9,995 bases of DNA from an uncultured Solirubrobacterales bacterium (GTDB lineage: Bacteria; Actinomycetota; Thermoleophilia; Solirubrobacterales; Solirubrobacteraceae). This document shows, in pieces, positions 1 to 6,862 of the stretch. Made by a program: the position numbers and the translations under genes. The notes under the pieces are model-generated. The model was not told the origin of the DNA and did no database searches. It worked only from the letters and a program-made list of their open reading frames with translations. Location: the NCBI GenBank assembly GCA_903959665.1, contig CAJBXY010000200.1:1-9995 (forward strand), read 5' to 3'. Each line of letters starts with the position of its first letter. Within the stretch, counting starts at the first letter, position 1.

Positions 1-2
1 GC

Positions 3-227
3 GCGGGAACGGCCGACCCGTACACATTTGATTCCGGTGGCGATACCGGCGGCGGTGGGAATACCGGCGGCGGTGGTGATACCGGCGGCGGTGGGAATAC
101 CGGCGGTGGCGGCGGCGGCGGTTCAACCCCCGCGCCCGCACCGGCGCCAACCCCGGCGCCCGCACCGACGCCGCATCCGCCGTCCGGCGATGGCGATGGC
201 GGCGGCGCTGAGGCGCCGTCCGGCTAA
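3..227 (+). CDS. 3' end of an unidentified low-complexity, probably surface or secreted protein
   Basis: The reading frame enters from the left edge at base 3 and runs 74 codons to a TAA at 225-227; the start lies outside the window. It reads AGTADPYTFDSGGDTGGGG, then alternating Gly4-Asn-Thr and Gly4-Asp-Thr units, a Gly run, a Pro/Ala/Thr stretch of the PAPAPAPTPAPAPTP type, and a final Gly/Asp-rich segment ending EAPSG. I prefer this frame because it gives a coherent repeat and fits the usual composition of flexible linkers or tails in exported or cell-wall proteins. No catalytic domain, membrane segment or sorting motif is visible, so the function is unknown. It converges on argH with 12 bases between stops. 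The frame is fairly secure; the surface-protein idea is inference. Confidence 0.6.
   Translation, partial: AGTADPYTFDSGGDTGGGGNTGGGGDTGGGGNTGGGGGGGSTPAPAPAPTPAPAPTPHPPSGDGDGGGAEAPSG
42..113 (+). repeat. 18-bp tandem repeat, about four copies, inside the partial plus-strand gene
   Basis: Four consecutive 18-base units begin at about 42, 60, 78 and 96, each of the form RATACCGGCGGCGGTGGK. The first base alternates G, A, G, A, so codons alternate Asp (GAT) and Asn (AAT) and the larger period is 36 bases. The fourth copy degenerates into a run of GGC/GGT. The unit is a multiple of three, so copy-number change would keep the frame and only alter the length of the Gly4-(Asp/Asn)-Thr stretch. This looks like a coding minisatellite made by slippage or unequal crossover. 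Confidence 0.85.
201..220. terminator. Candidate hairpin between the convergent gene ends
   Basis: Bases 201-208 (GGCGGCGC) pair with 213-220 (GCGCCGTC) around a TGAG loop. This gives an 8-bp stem including one G-T pair. It lies just before the stop of the plus-strand gene and downstream of the argH stop, where a bidirectional terminator would be expected because only 12 bases separate the genes. No T-run follows on either strand, so it is not a classical intrinsic terminator. GC-rich coding DNA can form such stems by chance. Confidence 0.25.
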
Positions 228-239
228 TCGCGACGCTTC

Positions 240-1598
240 TTAGTTCAGCAGCTGGCGTGCGGCGGCTAGCTGCTCGCGCACACGCACCGAAGCCGTGCCG
301 CCGGCGCTTTGCTTCGACTCAAGCCAACCGTCTTGCGCGAGCAGGCTAACCGCATCGGCGTCGAGCTCAGGGCTATAGGCCTGGAGTTCATCGAGCGAGA
401 GTGAGCTGAGTTCACGCTCTGCGGCAAGGGTTTCGCGCACGATCTTGCCGACGATCTGGTGGCTCTGCCGGAATGGAACGCCAGCCCGCACCAGAAAGTC
501 GGCGAGATCTGTCGCGGCAATCATTCCGTCCGCCGCGGCTTCGGCCATCCGCTCCCGATCGAACGTCGCTCCCTCGATCATCCCGGAGGCGGCAGCGAGC
601 GCCAGAGCCAACGTGTCAAACGCGTCGAAGAGGTACTCCTTGTCCTCCTGCATGTCTTTGTTGTAGGCCAGAGGCAGTGCGTGAAGGACGCCAAGAAACG
701 AGGAAAGGTCGCCAACGACGCGTGGCGCTTTAGCCCTGAGCAGCTCTGCGGCGTCAGGATTCTTCTTCTGTGGCATCAATGAGGAGCCGCTGGTCCAGCG
801 GTCCGGGAGCTCGACGAAACTGAACTCTTGGCTCGACCAAAGCACCAGCTCCGCCCCGAGCCGCGAAAGGTGGGTGGCGCAGAGCGCTGCGGCGGAGAGG
901 TAATCGACGATGAAGTCGCGGTTGCTGACGGCGTCGAGGGAATTTGGTGTAACGCCCTCAAAGCCGAGCTGATCGGCGATGCGGCTGCGGTCGGTGTCAA
1001 AGTTGACGCCGGCGAGTGCGCCCGAGCCAAGCGGCAGCAGAGCGCACTGCGAAAGCACAAACTGAAAGCGCTGACGATCGCGTTCGAGCATCCAAACGTA
1101 AGCCAATAGATGGTGCGAGAGGTAGACCGGCTGCGCCCTCTGAAGGTGCGTGTATCCCGGCAGCGCCCAATCGATGTGCGCTTCGGCGCTCTCGATTAGA
1201 TGGCCGAGAAGGGCCTCAATCGAAACGATCGTTTGCTCAGCTGCCTGGCGCGTGAAGAGAACGAGGTCGGTGGCGACCTGGTCGTTGCGCGAACGCGCAG
1301 TGTGGATCCTCCCCCCCGCTTCGCCGGCGATCTCACTGACGCGGCGCTCGATTGCCATGTGGATGTCTTCATCGGCGGGATCGAACGGGAAGAGGCCGGC
1401 TTCCAGCTCGCCCTCGACCGCTGCGAGCGCGTCGGCAATGACGCCCGCATCCTCAGCAGCGATGATGCCCTGGGCGGCCAACATCGCAACGTGAGCGCGC
1501 GACTGCGCAACGTCGAACGGCCAAAGGCGCTTGTCGACCTCTAGCGAGCGATTGATCGCGTCGAAGTCAGGGTCCGGGGGTTCGCTGAAGCGATTCAT
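240..1598 (-). CDS. argH: Argininosuccinate lyase
   Basis: Cytosolic enzyme for the last step of arginine synthesis, cleaving argininosuccinate to arginine and fumarate; the family works as a homotetramer. The 452-residue product carries the fumarase/aspartase superfamily signatures: HTARSRNDQ (99-107), GYTHLQRAQP (148-157) with the conserved His151, and the flexible-loop signature GSSLMPQKKNP (271-281) holding the catalytic serine (272-273). Length is normal. The start is constrained: the preceding gene's TAG stop is in the same frame, four codons upstream of the ATG. The protein therefore begins MNRFSEPPDP and lacks the LWGG usually found before RFS in this family. The ribosome binding site is weak, so translation probably depends on coupling with the upstream aminotransferase gene 12 bases away. 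It is the last gene of the operon, and its arginine role is unrelated to the leucine/isoleucine genes. Confidence 0.97.
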   Translation of the reverse strand: MNRFSEPPDPDFDAINRSLEVDKRLWPFDVAQSRAHVAMLAAQGIIAAEDAGVIADALAAVEGELEAGLFPFDPADEDIHMAIERRVSEIAGEAGGRIHTARSRNDQVATDLVLFTRQAAEQTIVSIEALLGHLIESAEAHIDWALPGYTHLQRAQPVYLSHHLLAYVWMLERDRQRFQFVLSQCALLPLGSGALAGVNFDTDRSRIADQLGFEGVTPNSLDAVSNRDFIVDYLSAAALCATHLSRLGAELVLWSSQEFSFVELPDRWTSGSSLMPQKKNPDAAELLRAKAPRVVGDLSSFLGVLHALPLAYNKDMQEDKEYLFDAFDTLALALAAASGMIEGATFDRERMAEAAADGMIAATDLADFLVRAGVPFRQSHQIVGKIVRETLAAERELSSLSLDELQAYSPELDADAVSLLAQDGWLESKQSAGGTASVRVREQLAAARQLLN

Positions 1599-1610
1599 TG
1601 CCCGGCGAGT

Positions 1611-2720
1611 CTAGGTCTGACCGAGCGTCTGGCGCAGCGCTGCACAGACTTGTTCAACTTGACCTTCTGTCATCTCCGGGAAGAATGGCAGCGCGATCGA
1701 CTGAGCAGCAACCGCCTCGCAGACTGGAAACTCGCCCTCGCGGTGGCCAAACTGGTCGCGGTAGTAAGCCATCAGATGGATTGCAGGGAGGTAAGGTTTG
1801 CTCTGAATACCTAGCTCGGCGAGCGTTCGAATCGTCGCATCCCGATCGAACGCTTCAGGGAGCTGCACTACGAAGACGAACCAGCCGCGCCGCTCCTGGC
1901 CGCGATCCTCGCACGGCAAGTTCAGGCGATCGATCCCGCGCAGCCCTTCGTAGTAGAGAGTTGCAACGCGCTCGCGCGCGGCGAGCATCGCGTCGAGCCG
2001 GTCCAACTGAGCGAGCCCTAACGCACAGGCGATGTCGCTGAGGCGGAAGTTGAAGCCGAGTCGATCATGGTCAAGCCAGTCCATGTCCGGCGCGCGCCCC
2101 TGATTGCGCTCGGAATCGATCCGCTGCTTAATCGCCTCGTCGCCGACCGTGACCATGCCTCCCTCGCCGGTCGTCATCTGCTTATTGGCATAAAAGCCGA
2201 AGACCGCCGGGTGGCCGCGGCCGCCGACCGCTGTGCCGTCGGCATAACGTGCGCCGAGCGCTTCACAGGCGTCCTCAACGATCGGCAAGCCGAGCTGCTC
2301 GAGTGGAGCCATCTCGGTCGGGTAGCCAAAGATGTGGACGGGCAGTATCGCGGCCGTCCGGTCGGTCACTGCCGCAGCGGCTGCTCGCGGGTCAAGCGTC
2401 AGTGTGACGGGATCGATGTCGGCGAAGACCGGTCTCGCTCTCTCCATCACGCAGACGTTTGCGCTCGCGACAAACGAAAGCGGCGAGGTAACGACTTCGT
2501 CACCGTCGCTCACGCCGACCGCGCGCAACGCCAGCTGCAGGCCAGCCGTTCCGCTTGAGACGGCGCTGGCGTGGGACGCGTCAACGCGGCTCGCAAAGGC
2601 CTCTTCAAATGCCGGCACGCGTGGCCCTAGCGAGAGCTGGCCAGAGCGGAGCACCTCGAGCACCGCCTGCTCCTCTTCGGCTCCGATCACGGGCCTCGCG
2701 AGAGGGATCATCTCCCCCAT
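1611..2720 (-). CDS. DegT/DnrJ/EryC1/StrS-family PLP aminotransferase
   Basis: A 369-residue fold-type I PLP aminotransferase of the family that usually transaminates keto-sugars on nucleotide carriers (perosamine-synthase-like enzymes). Visible motifs are SSGTAGLQLAL (55-65, cofactor phosphate region), PIVEDACEALGA (146-157, with Asp150 expected near the PLP ring nitrogen), FGFYANKQMTTGEGGM (174-189, with Lys180 as the expected Schiff-base lysine), and RNQGR (205-209) followed by LGFNFRLSDI. I chose the ATG at 2720, two bases after the cimA stop. The frame stays open further upstream, but that part overlaps cimA and reads as Arg-rich shadow. An ATG three codons later (2711) is a possible alternative start. 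No sugar-nucleotide or glycosyltransferase genes are visible nearby, so the substrate is unknown. The family is secure; a role in the amino-acid operon is not established. Confidence 0.9.
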   Translation of the reverse strand: MGEMIPLARPVIGAEEEQAVLEVLRSGQLSLGPRVPAFEEAFASRVDASHASAVSSGTAGLQLALRAVGVSDGDEVVTSPLSFVASANVCVMERARPVFADIDPVTLTLDPRAAAAAVTDRTAAILPVHIFGYPTEMAPLEQLGLPIVEDACEALGARYADGTAVGGRGHPAVFGFYANKQMTTGEGGMVTVGDEAIKQRIDSERNQGRAPDMDWLDHDRLGFNFRLSDIACALGLAQLDRLDAMLAARERVATLYYEGLRGIDRLNLPCEDRGQERRGWFVFVVQLPEAFDRDATIRTLAELGIQSKPYLPAIHLMAYYRDQFGHREGEFPVCEAVAAQSIALPFFPEMTEGQVEQVCAALRQTLGQT

Positions 2721-2722
2721 CG

Positions 2723-4300
2723 TCAGCCGTCGCCTTTGCGGCGCCCTTGCTGCTGGCGGTATTCGAGCGAGTCGACGAGCGCTTGCCAAGATGCGGCAAT
2801 CACGTTCTCGCCAACACCGATCGTTCCCCACTGAGCCTCACCGTCGGAAGCATCGATCAAGACCCGGGTGACGGCGTCTGTGCCGTGGCTTTCATCGAGG
2901 ATGCGGACCTTGTAGTTGACTAGCTCAACCTCGCCGACCTCCGGGTAGACCTCGGTGACGGCGCTGCGCAGGGCACTGTCGAGCGCGTTAACGGGCCCGT
3001 TGCCGCTGGCGCTCCGTTCGTAGCGCTGCTCGTCGATCCAGATAGCGATCGTTGCCTCACTGACTACGTCGCCGTCGGCCTGCTGCTCAACCGTTACGCG
3101 CCAACTTTCGAGCCTAAACAGCGGCTCGTACTGGCCGGACTCTCGCCGCATCAGCAGCTCAAATGAACCATCTGCGGCCTCGAACTGGTAGCCCAGGTGC
3201 TCAAGCTGCTTAACCCGCTCGACGATCCGCGCGCTTGTCTCATCATCGAGCCCTAGCCCGGCATCCTTGCCCTTGTCGGCGATCGTCGCGCGGCCAGCGA
3301 GTTCAGAGACGATCACGTCGCTGCTGTTGCCAACGACGGCCGGCTCGACGTGTTCAAAGGTGCTGGAGTCGGCGCTGACGCCAGCGGCGTGCATTCCCGC
3401 CTTGTGAGAGAAGGCGTTCTTGCCGACGTACGGTTGCGATGGGTTTGGCGCGCGGTTTAGCAGCTCATCGACGAAGTGGGCCGTCTCCGTGAGCTTCGCC
3501 AGCTTCCCGGCCGGGAGCACCTCAAGCCCCATCTTGATCTGAAGGTCGGCGATGATCGTCACGAGGTTTGCGTTGCCGGTCCGCTCACCGATGCCGTTGA
3601 TCGTGCCCTGAACTTGAGTTGCACCGGCCTCTATCGCAACGAGCGAATTGGCGACTGCGCAGCCTGCGTCGTCGTGCGTGTGGATCCCGATCGACACGCC
3701 GGGGAGCGCCTCCCCGACAGCGACGACGGCCTCCGTTACAAGACTCGGGAGCGAACCGCCGTTGGTGTCGCAGAGGACAACGCGCTCGGTTCCAGCATCG
3801 GCGGCGGCGCGCAGCGTTTCGATCGCATAGCGGGGGTCGGCGCGCCAGCCGTCAAAGAAGTGTTCGGCGTCGAACAGTACGCGCTTACCTTGGCCGACGA
3901 GAAAGGCGATCGACTCGGAGATCATCGCCAGGTTCTCCTCCGGCGAAACGCGCACAACCTTTTCGACGTGGAGCATTGACGACTTACCGACGAGCGTCAC
4001 AATCGGCGCGATAGAAGCGGCCAGAACGCTCAGCCCTTCATCATCACTGGCAGTCCGGTCGCGCCTCCTGGTCATCCCGAAGGCGACGATCTCGGCGTGG
4101 CTGAGCGGTGCAGCCGCAAGCAGTTCAAAAAGCTCTGCTTCCTTTGGATTGGAGGACGGAAAACCGGCCTCGATCATGTCGACGCCGAGCTCGTCTAGGC
4201 GCTCGACGACGCGCAGCTTCTCCTGCGCCGTCAAGCTCATCCCGCCGCCACCCATTCCGTCGCGGAGGGTGGCGTCATAGAGCTGGATTGTCGAATTCAT
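2723..4300 (-). CDS. cimA: (R)-citramalate synthase, CimA family
   Basis: Condenses pyruvate with acetyl-CoA to give citramalate, the first step of the threonine-independent route to 2-oxobutyrate and isoleucine. The 525-residue product has an N-terminal DRE-TIM barrel: LYDATLRDG (7-15, catalytic Arg13 and metal ligand Asp14), HTHDD (207-211, metal ligands His207 and His209), NGIGERTGN (235-243) and AFSHKAGMHAAGV (296-308). The C-terminal domain (about 395-515) resembles the LeuA regulatory domain and matches the citramalate-synthase pattern, including GNGPVNALDSALR (433-445) and the ending GENVIAASWQALVDSLEY (497-514). It differs clearly from the LeuA in the same operon. One oddity is residues 13-20, RDGMGGGG: the family's conserved Gln at position 17 is Gly. 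The ATG shares one base with the ilvE stop (TAATG), and no clear ribosome binding site is seen, suggesting translational coupling. Confidence 0.93.
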   Translation of the reverse strand: MNSTIQLYDATLRDGMGGGGMSLTAQEKLRVVERLDELGVDMIEAGFPSSNPKEAELFELLAAAPLSHAEIVAFGMTRRRDRTASDDEGLSVLAASIAPIVTLVGKSSMLHVEKVVRVSPEENLAMISESIAFLVGQGKRVLFDAEHFFDGWRADPRYAIETLRAAADAGTERVVLCDTNGGSLPSLVTEAVVAVGEALPGVSIGIHTHDDAGCAVANSLVAIEAGATQVQGTINGIGERTGNANLVTIIADLQIKMGLEVLPAGKLAKLTETAHFVDELLNRAPNPSQPYVGKNAFSHKAGMHAAGVSADSSTFEHVEPAVVGNSSDVIVSELAGRATIADKGKDAGLGLDDETSARIVERVKQLEHLGYQFEAADGSFELLMRRESGQYEPLFRLESWRVTVEQQADGDVVSEATIAIWIDEQRYERSASGNGPVNALDSALRSAVTEVYPEVGEVELVNYKVRILDESHGTDAVTRVLIDASDGEAQWGTIGVGENVIAASWQALVDSLEYRQQQGRRKGDG

Positions 4301-5235
4301 TAGCTTGGCGCTGGGCTCTCCGGAATAGGATCGAGCCAGCCGCGGTAGCGTTCGTCGCGTCCGTATAGAGCGTCTTCGTAGACAGCGAGTAGCGCCTTCG
4401 TGATCTCCCCCGGTTTGCCGCTACCTACGGGGCGGTCGTCAAGTTCGCGCACTGGAACCATCTCGGCTGCCGTGCCGGTTAGGAAGATCTCGTCTGCGAT
4501 CGGCAACTCGTCGGCGGCGATTTCGCGCACGACGACCTCGTGGCCCATGTCGGCAGCGATCTTGATCACCGAGTCGCGGCTGATTCCTTCGAGGATCGAG
4601 GAGGTCATCGGCGGCGTGTAAATAGTGCCGTCACGGATCACAAAGATGTTTTCGCCGGTCCCCTCACAGACGTTGCCAACGTGGTCAAGAAGGAGCGCCT
4701 CGTCGTAGCCAGCGTTATGGGCTTCAACCTTCGCGAGGATGCTGTTGAGGTACTGACCTCCGGCCTTAGCGTAGGGAATCAAAGTCTCAGGGCTAATCCT
4801 GCGCCAGCTTGAGATTTTCGCGCGGATGCCGTCGCGCTTTCCGTCTTCTCCGAGATAGAGGCCCCACTCCCACACGGCGATCGTCAGGTCGACGTCGATC
4901 GTCAGCGGAAAGAGGCCCATCGAGCCGTACCCGCGATAAGCGATCGGGCGGATGTAGCAAGAGCTGAGCTTGTTACGAGCGATCAGCTCGAGCGTCGCCG
5001 AGCGGACCTGCTCAGCCGTGTAGGGAATCTCCATGAAGTAAGCCTGCGCGGAGCGGAAGAGGCGGTCGACGTGGTCCTGATGACGAAAGATCGCCGGCCC
5101 GATCTCCGTGTCGTAACAGCGGACGCCCTCAAAGACCGAGGTGCCGTAGTGGAGCGCGTGAGTTAGAACGTGGACCTGCGCCTCTTCCCACGGCACGAAC
5201 TCGCCGTTCATCCAGATGAATTCGCTCTGTTCCAC
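4300..5235 (-). CDS. ilvE: Branched-chain amino acid aminotransferase
   Basis: Fold-type IV PLP enzyme that transaminates 2-ketoisocaproate, 2-keto-3-methylvalerate and 2-ketoisovalerate to Leu, Ile and Val, with glutamate as usual donor. The 311-residue product carries the family landmarks: HALHYGTSVFEG (26-37), YIRPIAYRGYGSMG (94-107), AKAGGQYLNSILAK (156-169, with Lys157 as PLP lysine), EGTGENIF (191-198) and, further on, TSSILEGISRDS and LTGTAAEM. The start is GTG at 5235, preceded by AGGAG with a six-base spacer. This yields MEQSEFIWMNGEFVPWEEA, close to the E. coli IlvE N-terminus; a Met at residue 9 is possible but has poorer support. It follows leuB after 23 bases, the largest gap in the operon, and overlaps cimA by one base. 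It supplies the last step for both the leucine and isoleucine branches. Confidence 0.96.
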   Translation of the reverse strand: MEQSEFIWMNGEFVPWEEAQVHVLTHALHYGTSVFEGVRCYDTEIGPAIFRHQDHVDRLFRSAQAYFMEIPYTAEQVRSATLELIARNKLSSCYIRPIAYRGYGSMGLFPLTIDVDLTIAVWEWGLYLGEDGKRDGIRAKISSWRRISPETLIPYAKAGGQYLNSILAKVEAHNAGYDEALLLDHVGNVCEGTGENIFVIRDGTIYTPPMTSSILEGISRDSVIKIAADMGHEVVVREIAADELPIADEIFLTGTAAEMVPVRELDDRPVGSGKPGEITKALLAVYEDALYGRDERYRGWLDPIPESPAPS

Positions 5236-5258
5236 CGTTAGCTCCTAGGTCTTTCCAG

Positions 5259-6302
5259 CTAGGCGAGCTCGGCGAGCACTGCCGCCGTCGCCTGCTCGGT
5301 TGTAGCGCTTCCGCCAAGGTCCGCGGTCCGCAGACCGGCGGCCAATGCGCCGGCAACGGCCGATTCTACAGCGCTTGCTTCATGCTCGCGGCCGAAACCA
5401 TGCCGCATCATCATCGCCAGCGAAAGGATCGTGGCTAGCGGGTTGGCGAGCCCCTTACCGGCAATGTCGGGGGCCGAACCATGAACCGGTTCGAAAACGC
5501 CTGGGCCGTCCGGGTTGCCGATGCTGGCCGACGGGAGCATTCCGATCGAACCGGTGATCATTGCCGCCTCGTCGCTGAGGATGTCGCCGAAAAGGTTCTC
5601 CGCGAGGATCACGTCGAACTGTGTTGGCGTCGAGACGAGCTGCATCGCTGCGTTGTCGACAAGTACGTGTTCGAGCTCGACCCCGGGAAACTCCTCGGCA
5701 TGAACTCGGGTCACTACCTCTCGCCATAGGCGGCTGGTTTCGAGCACGTTCGCTTTGTCGATGCTGGAAACCTTGCTGCGTGCAGCGGCGAACGCGACGC
5801 GCGCGATTCGCTCAACTTCCTCGACGCTGTATTCGCAGAGGTCGCTTGCCATCAGCTCGGTGCGCTTCTTCTCTCCGAAGTAAATTCCGCCGGTCAACTC
5901 GCGCACGACCAAGAGGTCTGTTCCCGCGATCCGCTCTTCGCGCAGAGGGCTGGCGTCGACCAGCGCGTCAATCGCCTTGACTGGGCGCAGGTTGGCGTAT
6001 AAACCAAGGCCCTTCCTGAGACCAAGCAGGCCCTGCTCAGGGCGGGGCGCGTGGGGATCGGTTGTGTCCCACTTCGGGCCGCCGACGGCGCCTAGAAGGA
6101 CCGCGTCGGCCGCGCGGCACGCCGCCAGCGTCTCGTCGGTCATTGCGACGCCACTCGCGTCAATCGAGACGCCACCGAAGAGATGGGGCTCAAATTCGTA
6201 TTCGCCCGGGCAGAGCGCCTCGCATACCTCGACCGTCGCCGCGATCACCTCCGGGCCGATCCCGTCGCCAGGCAGCAGTGCGACGCTGGCTGCGCCGCTC
6301 AT
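5259..6302 (-). CDS. leuB: 3-isopropylmalate dehydrogenase
   Basis: NAD-dependent oxidative decarboxylation of 3-isopropylmalate to 2-ketoisocaproate; the family enzyme (or a relative) also oxidises 3-methylmalate in the citramalate route. The 347-residue product has GDGIGPEV (12-19), the substrate arginines in LRKGLGLYANLRP (95-107) and Arg134 in RELTGGIYFGE (134-144), Tyr141, Lys183 in SIDKANVL, metal ligand Asp216 in DNAAMQ, Asp240 and Asp244 in NLFGDILSDE, and the NAD-binding segment EPVHGSAPDIAGKGLANP (271-288). Length and motifs are those of an ordinary bacterial LeuB rather than isocitrate or tartrate dehydrogenase. Its ATG overlaps the leuD stop by four bases (ATGA), with no convincing ribosome binding site of its own, so coupling is likely. 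Confidence 0.97.
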   Translation of the reverse strand: MSGAASVALLPGDGIGPEVIAATVEVCEALCPGEYEFEPHLFGGVSIDASGVAMTDETLAACRAADAVLLGAVGGPKWDTTDPHAPRPEQGLLGLRKGLGLYANLRPVKAIDALVDASPLREERIAGTDLLVVRELTGGIYFGEKKRTELMASDLCEYSVEEVERIARVAFAAARSKVSSIDKANVLETSRLWREVVTRVHAEEFPGVELEHVLVDNAAMQLVSTPTQFDVILAENLFGDILSDEAAMITGSIGMLPSASIGNPDGPGVFEPVHGSAPDIAGKGLANPLATILSLAMMMRHGFGREHEASAVESAVAGALAAGLRTADLGGSATTEQATAAVLAELA

Positions 6303-6862
6303 AGCGAGGTCGTCACTGGACCGTGACGCTCCATCGTCGCTTCATAAGCGTCGATCAGCTCGGTCTCAAACATCGTCAGTGCGATGTCATCGAGACCATC
6401 GAGCAGCCGCCGTTTGATTTCGGGGTCGATCTCGAAGCTGGCGACCTCACCGTCGCCGTATCTAACCTCCTGAGCGTCCAAGTCGATTCGAGCTGAACCG
6501 GCAGCAGCGATCGCTTTGCACTCTTCAGGGCTCAACGTAACCGGCAGCAGCCCAACCTTCGTTGAGTTAGAGAAGAAGATGTCAGCGAACGAGGGCGCGA
6601 TGATCGCCTGAAAGCCGTAATCCTCGAGCGCCCATGGAGCGTGCTCTCGCGAAGAGCCGCAGCCGAAGTTACGGCCAGCGACGAGAATTGGATGCGGGGC
6701 CAGCTCCCACCCCTCTTCCTGCTTCCAGTCGTGGAAGAGGAACTCGCCGAAGCCGGTTCGCTCGATCCGCTTGAGGAACTGCTTCGGGATTATCTGGTCG
6801 GTATCTACATCGTCACGGTCAAGGAATGAAACCTTGCCGTCGATAACGTCGATCGGTTCCAT
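6299..6862 (-). CDS. leuD: 3-isopropylmalate dehydratase small subunit
   Basis: Small (swivelling-domain) subunit of isopropylmalate isomerase. With LeuC it converts 2-isopropylmalate to 3-isopropylmalate and, in citramalate-using bacteria, citramalate to 3-methylmalate. The 187-residue product shows DVDTDQIIPKQFL (18-30), the substrate-loop signature GRNFGCGSSREHAPWAL (63-79), and IIAPSFADIFFSNS (86-99). Length is normal for bacterial LeuD. The ATG shares its first base with the leuC stop (TAATG); a GGGGGG run lies about ten bases upstream. The end overlaps leuB by four bases. I see no oddities. Confidence 0.97.
   Translation of the reverse strand: MEPIDVIDGKVSFLDRDDVDTDQIIPKQFLKRIERTGFGEFLFHDWKQEEGWELAPHPILVAGRNFGCGSSREHAPWALEDYGFQAIIAPSFADIFFSNSTKVGLLPVTLSPEECKAIAAAGSARIDLDAQEVRYGDGEVASFEIDPEIKRRLLDGLDDIALTMFETELIDAYEATMERHGPVTTSL

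Noticed and set aside
28..243. Plus-strand ORF starting TTG at 28 that reads IPAAVGIPAAV and then Arg/Pro-rich
   Set aside because: It is another frame of the same repeat DNA. The frame at base 3 gives a coherent Gly/Asp/Asn/Thr and Pro/Ala tail and ends cleanly before argH, whereas this one turns Arg-rich and runs into the argH stop.
2721..2831. Longer N-terminus for the DegT-family gene, beginning at 2831
   Set aside because: The extra 37 residues overlap the end of cimA, are Arg-rich without family similarity, and the family N-terminus (IPLARPVIG) begins right after the ATG at 2720.
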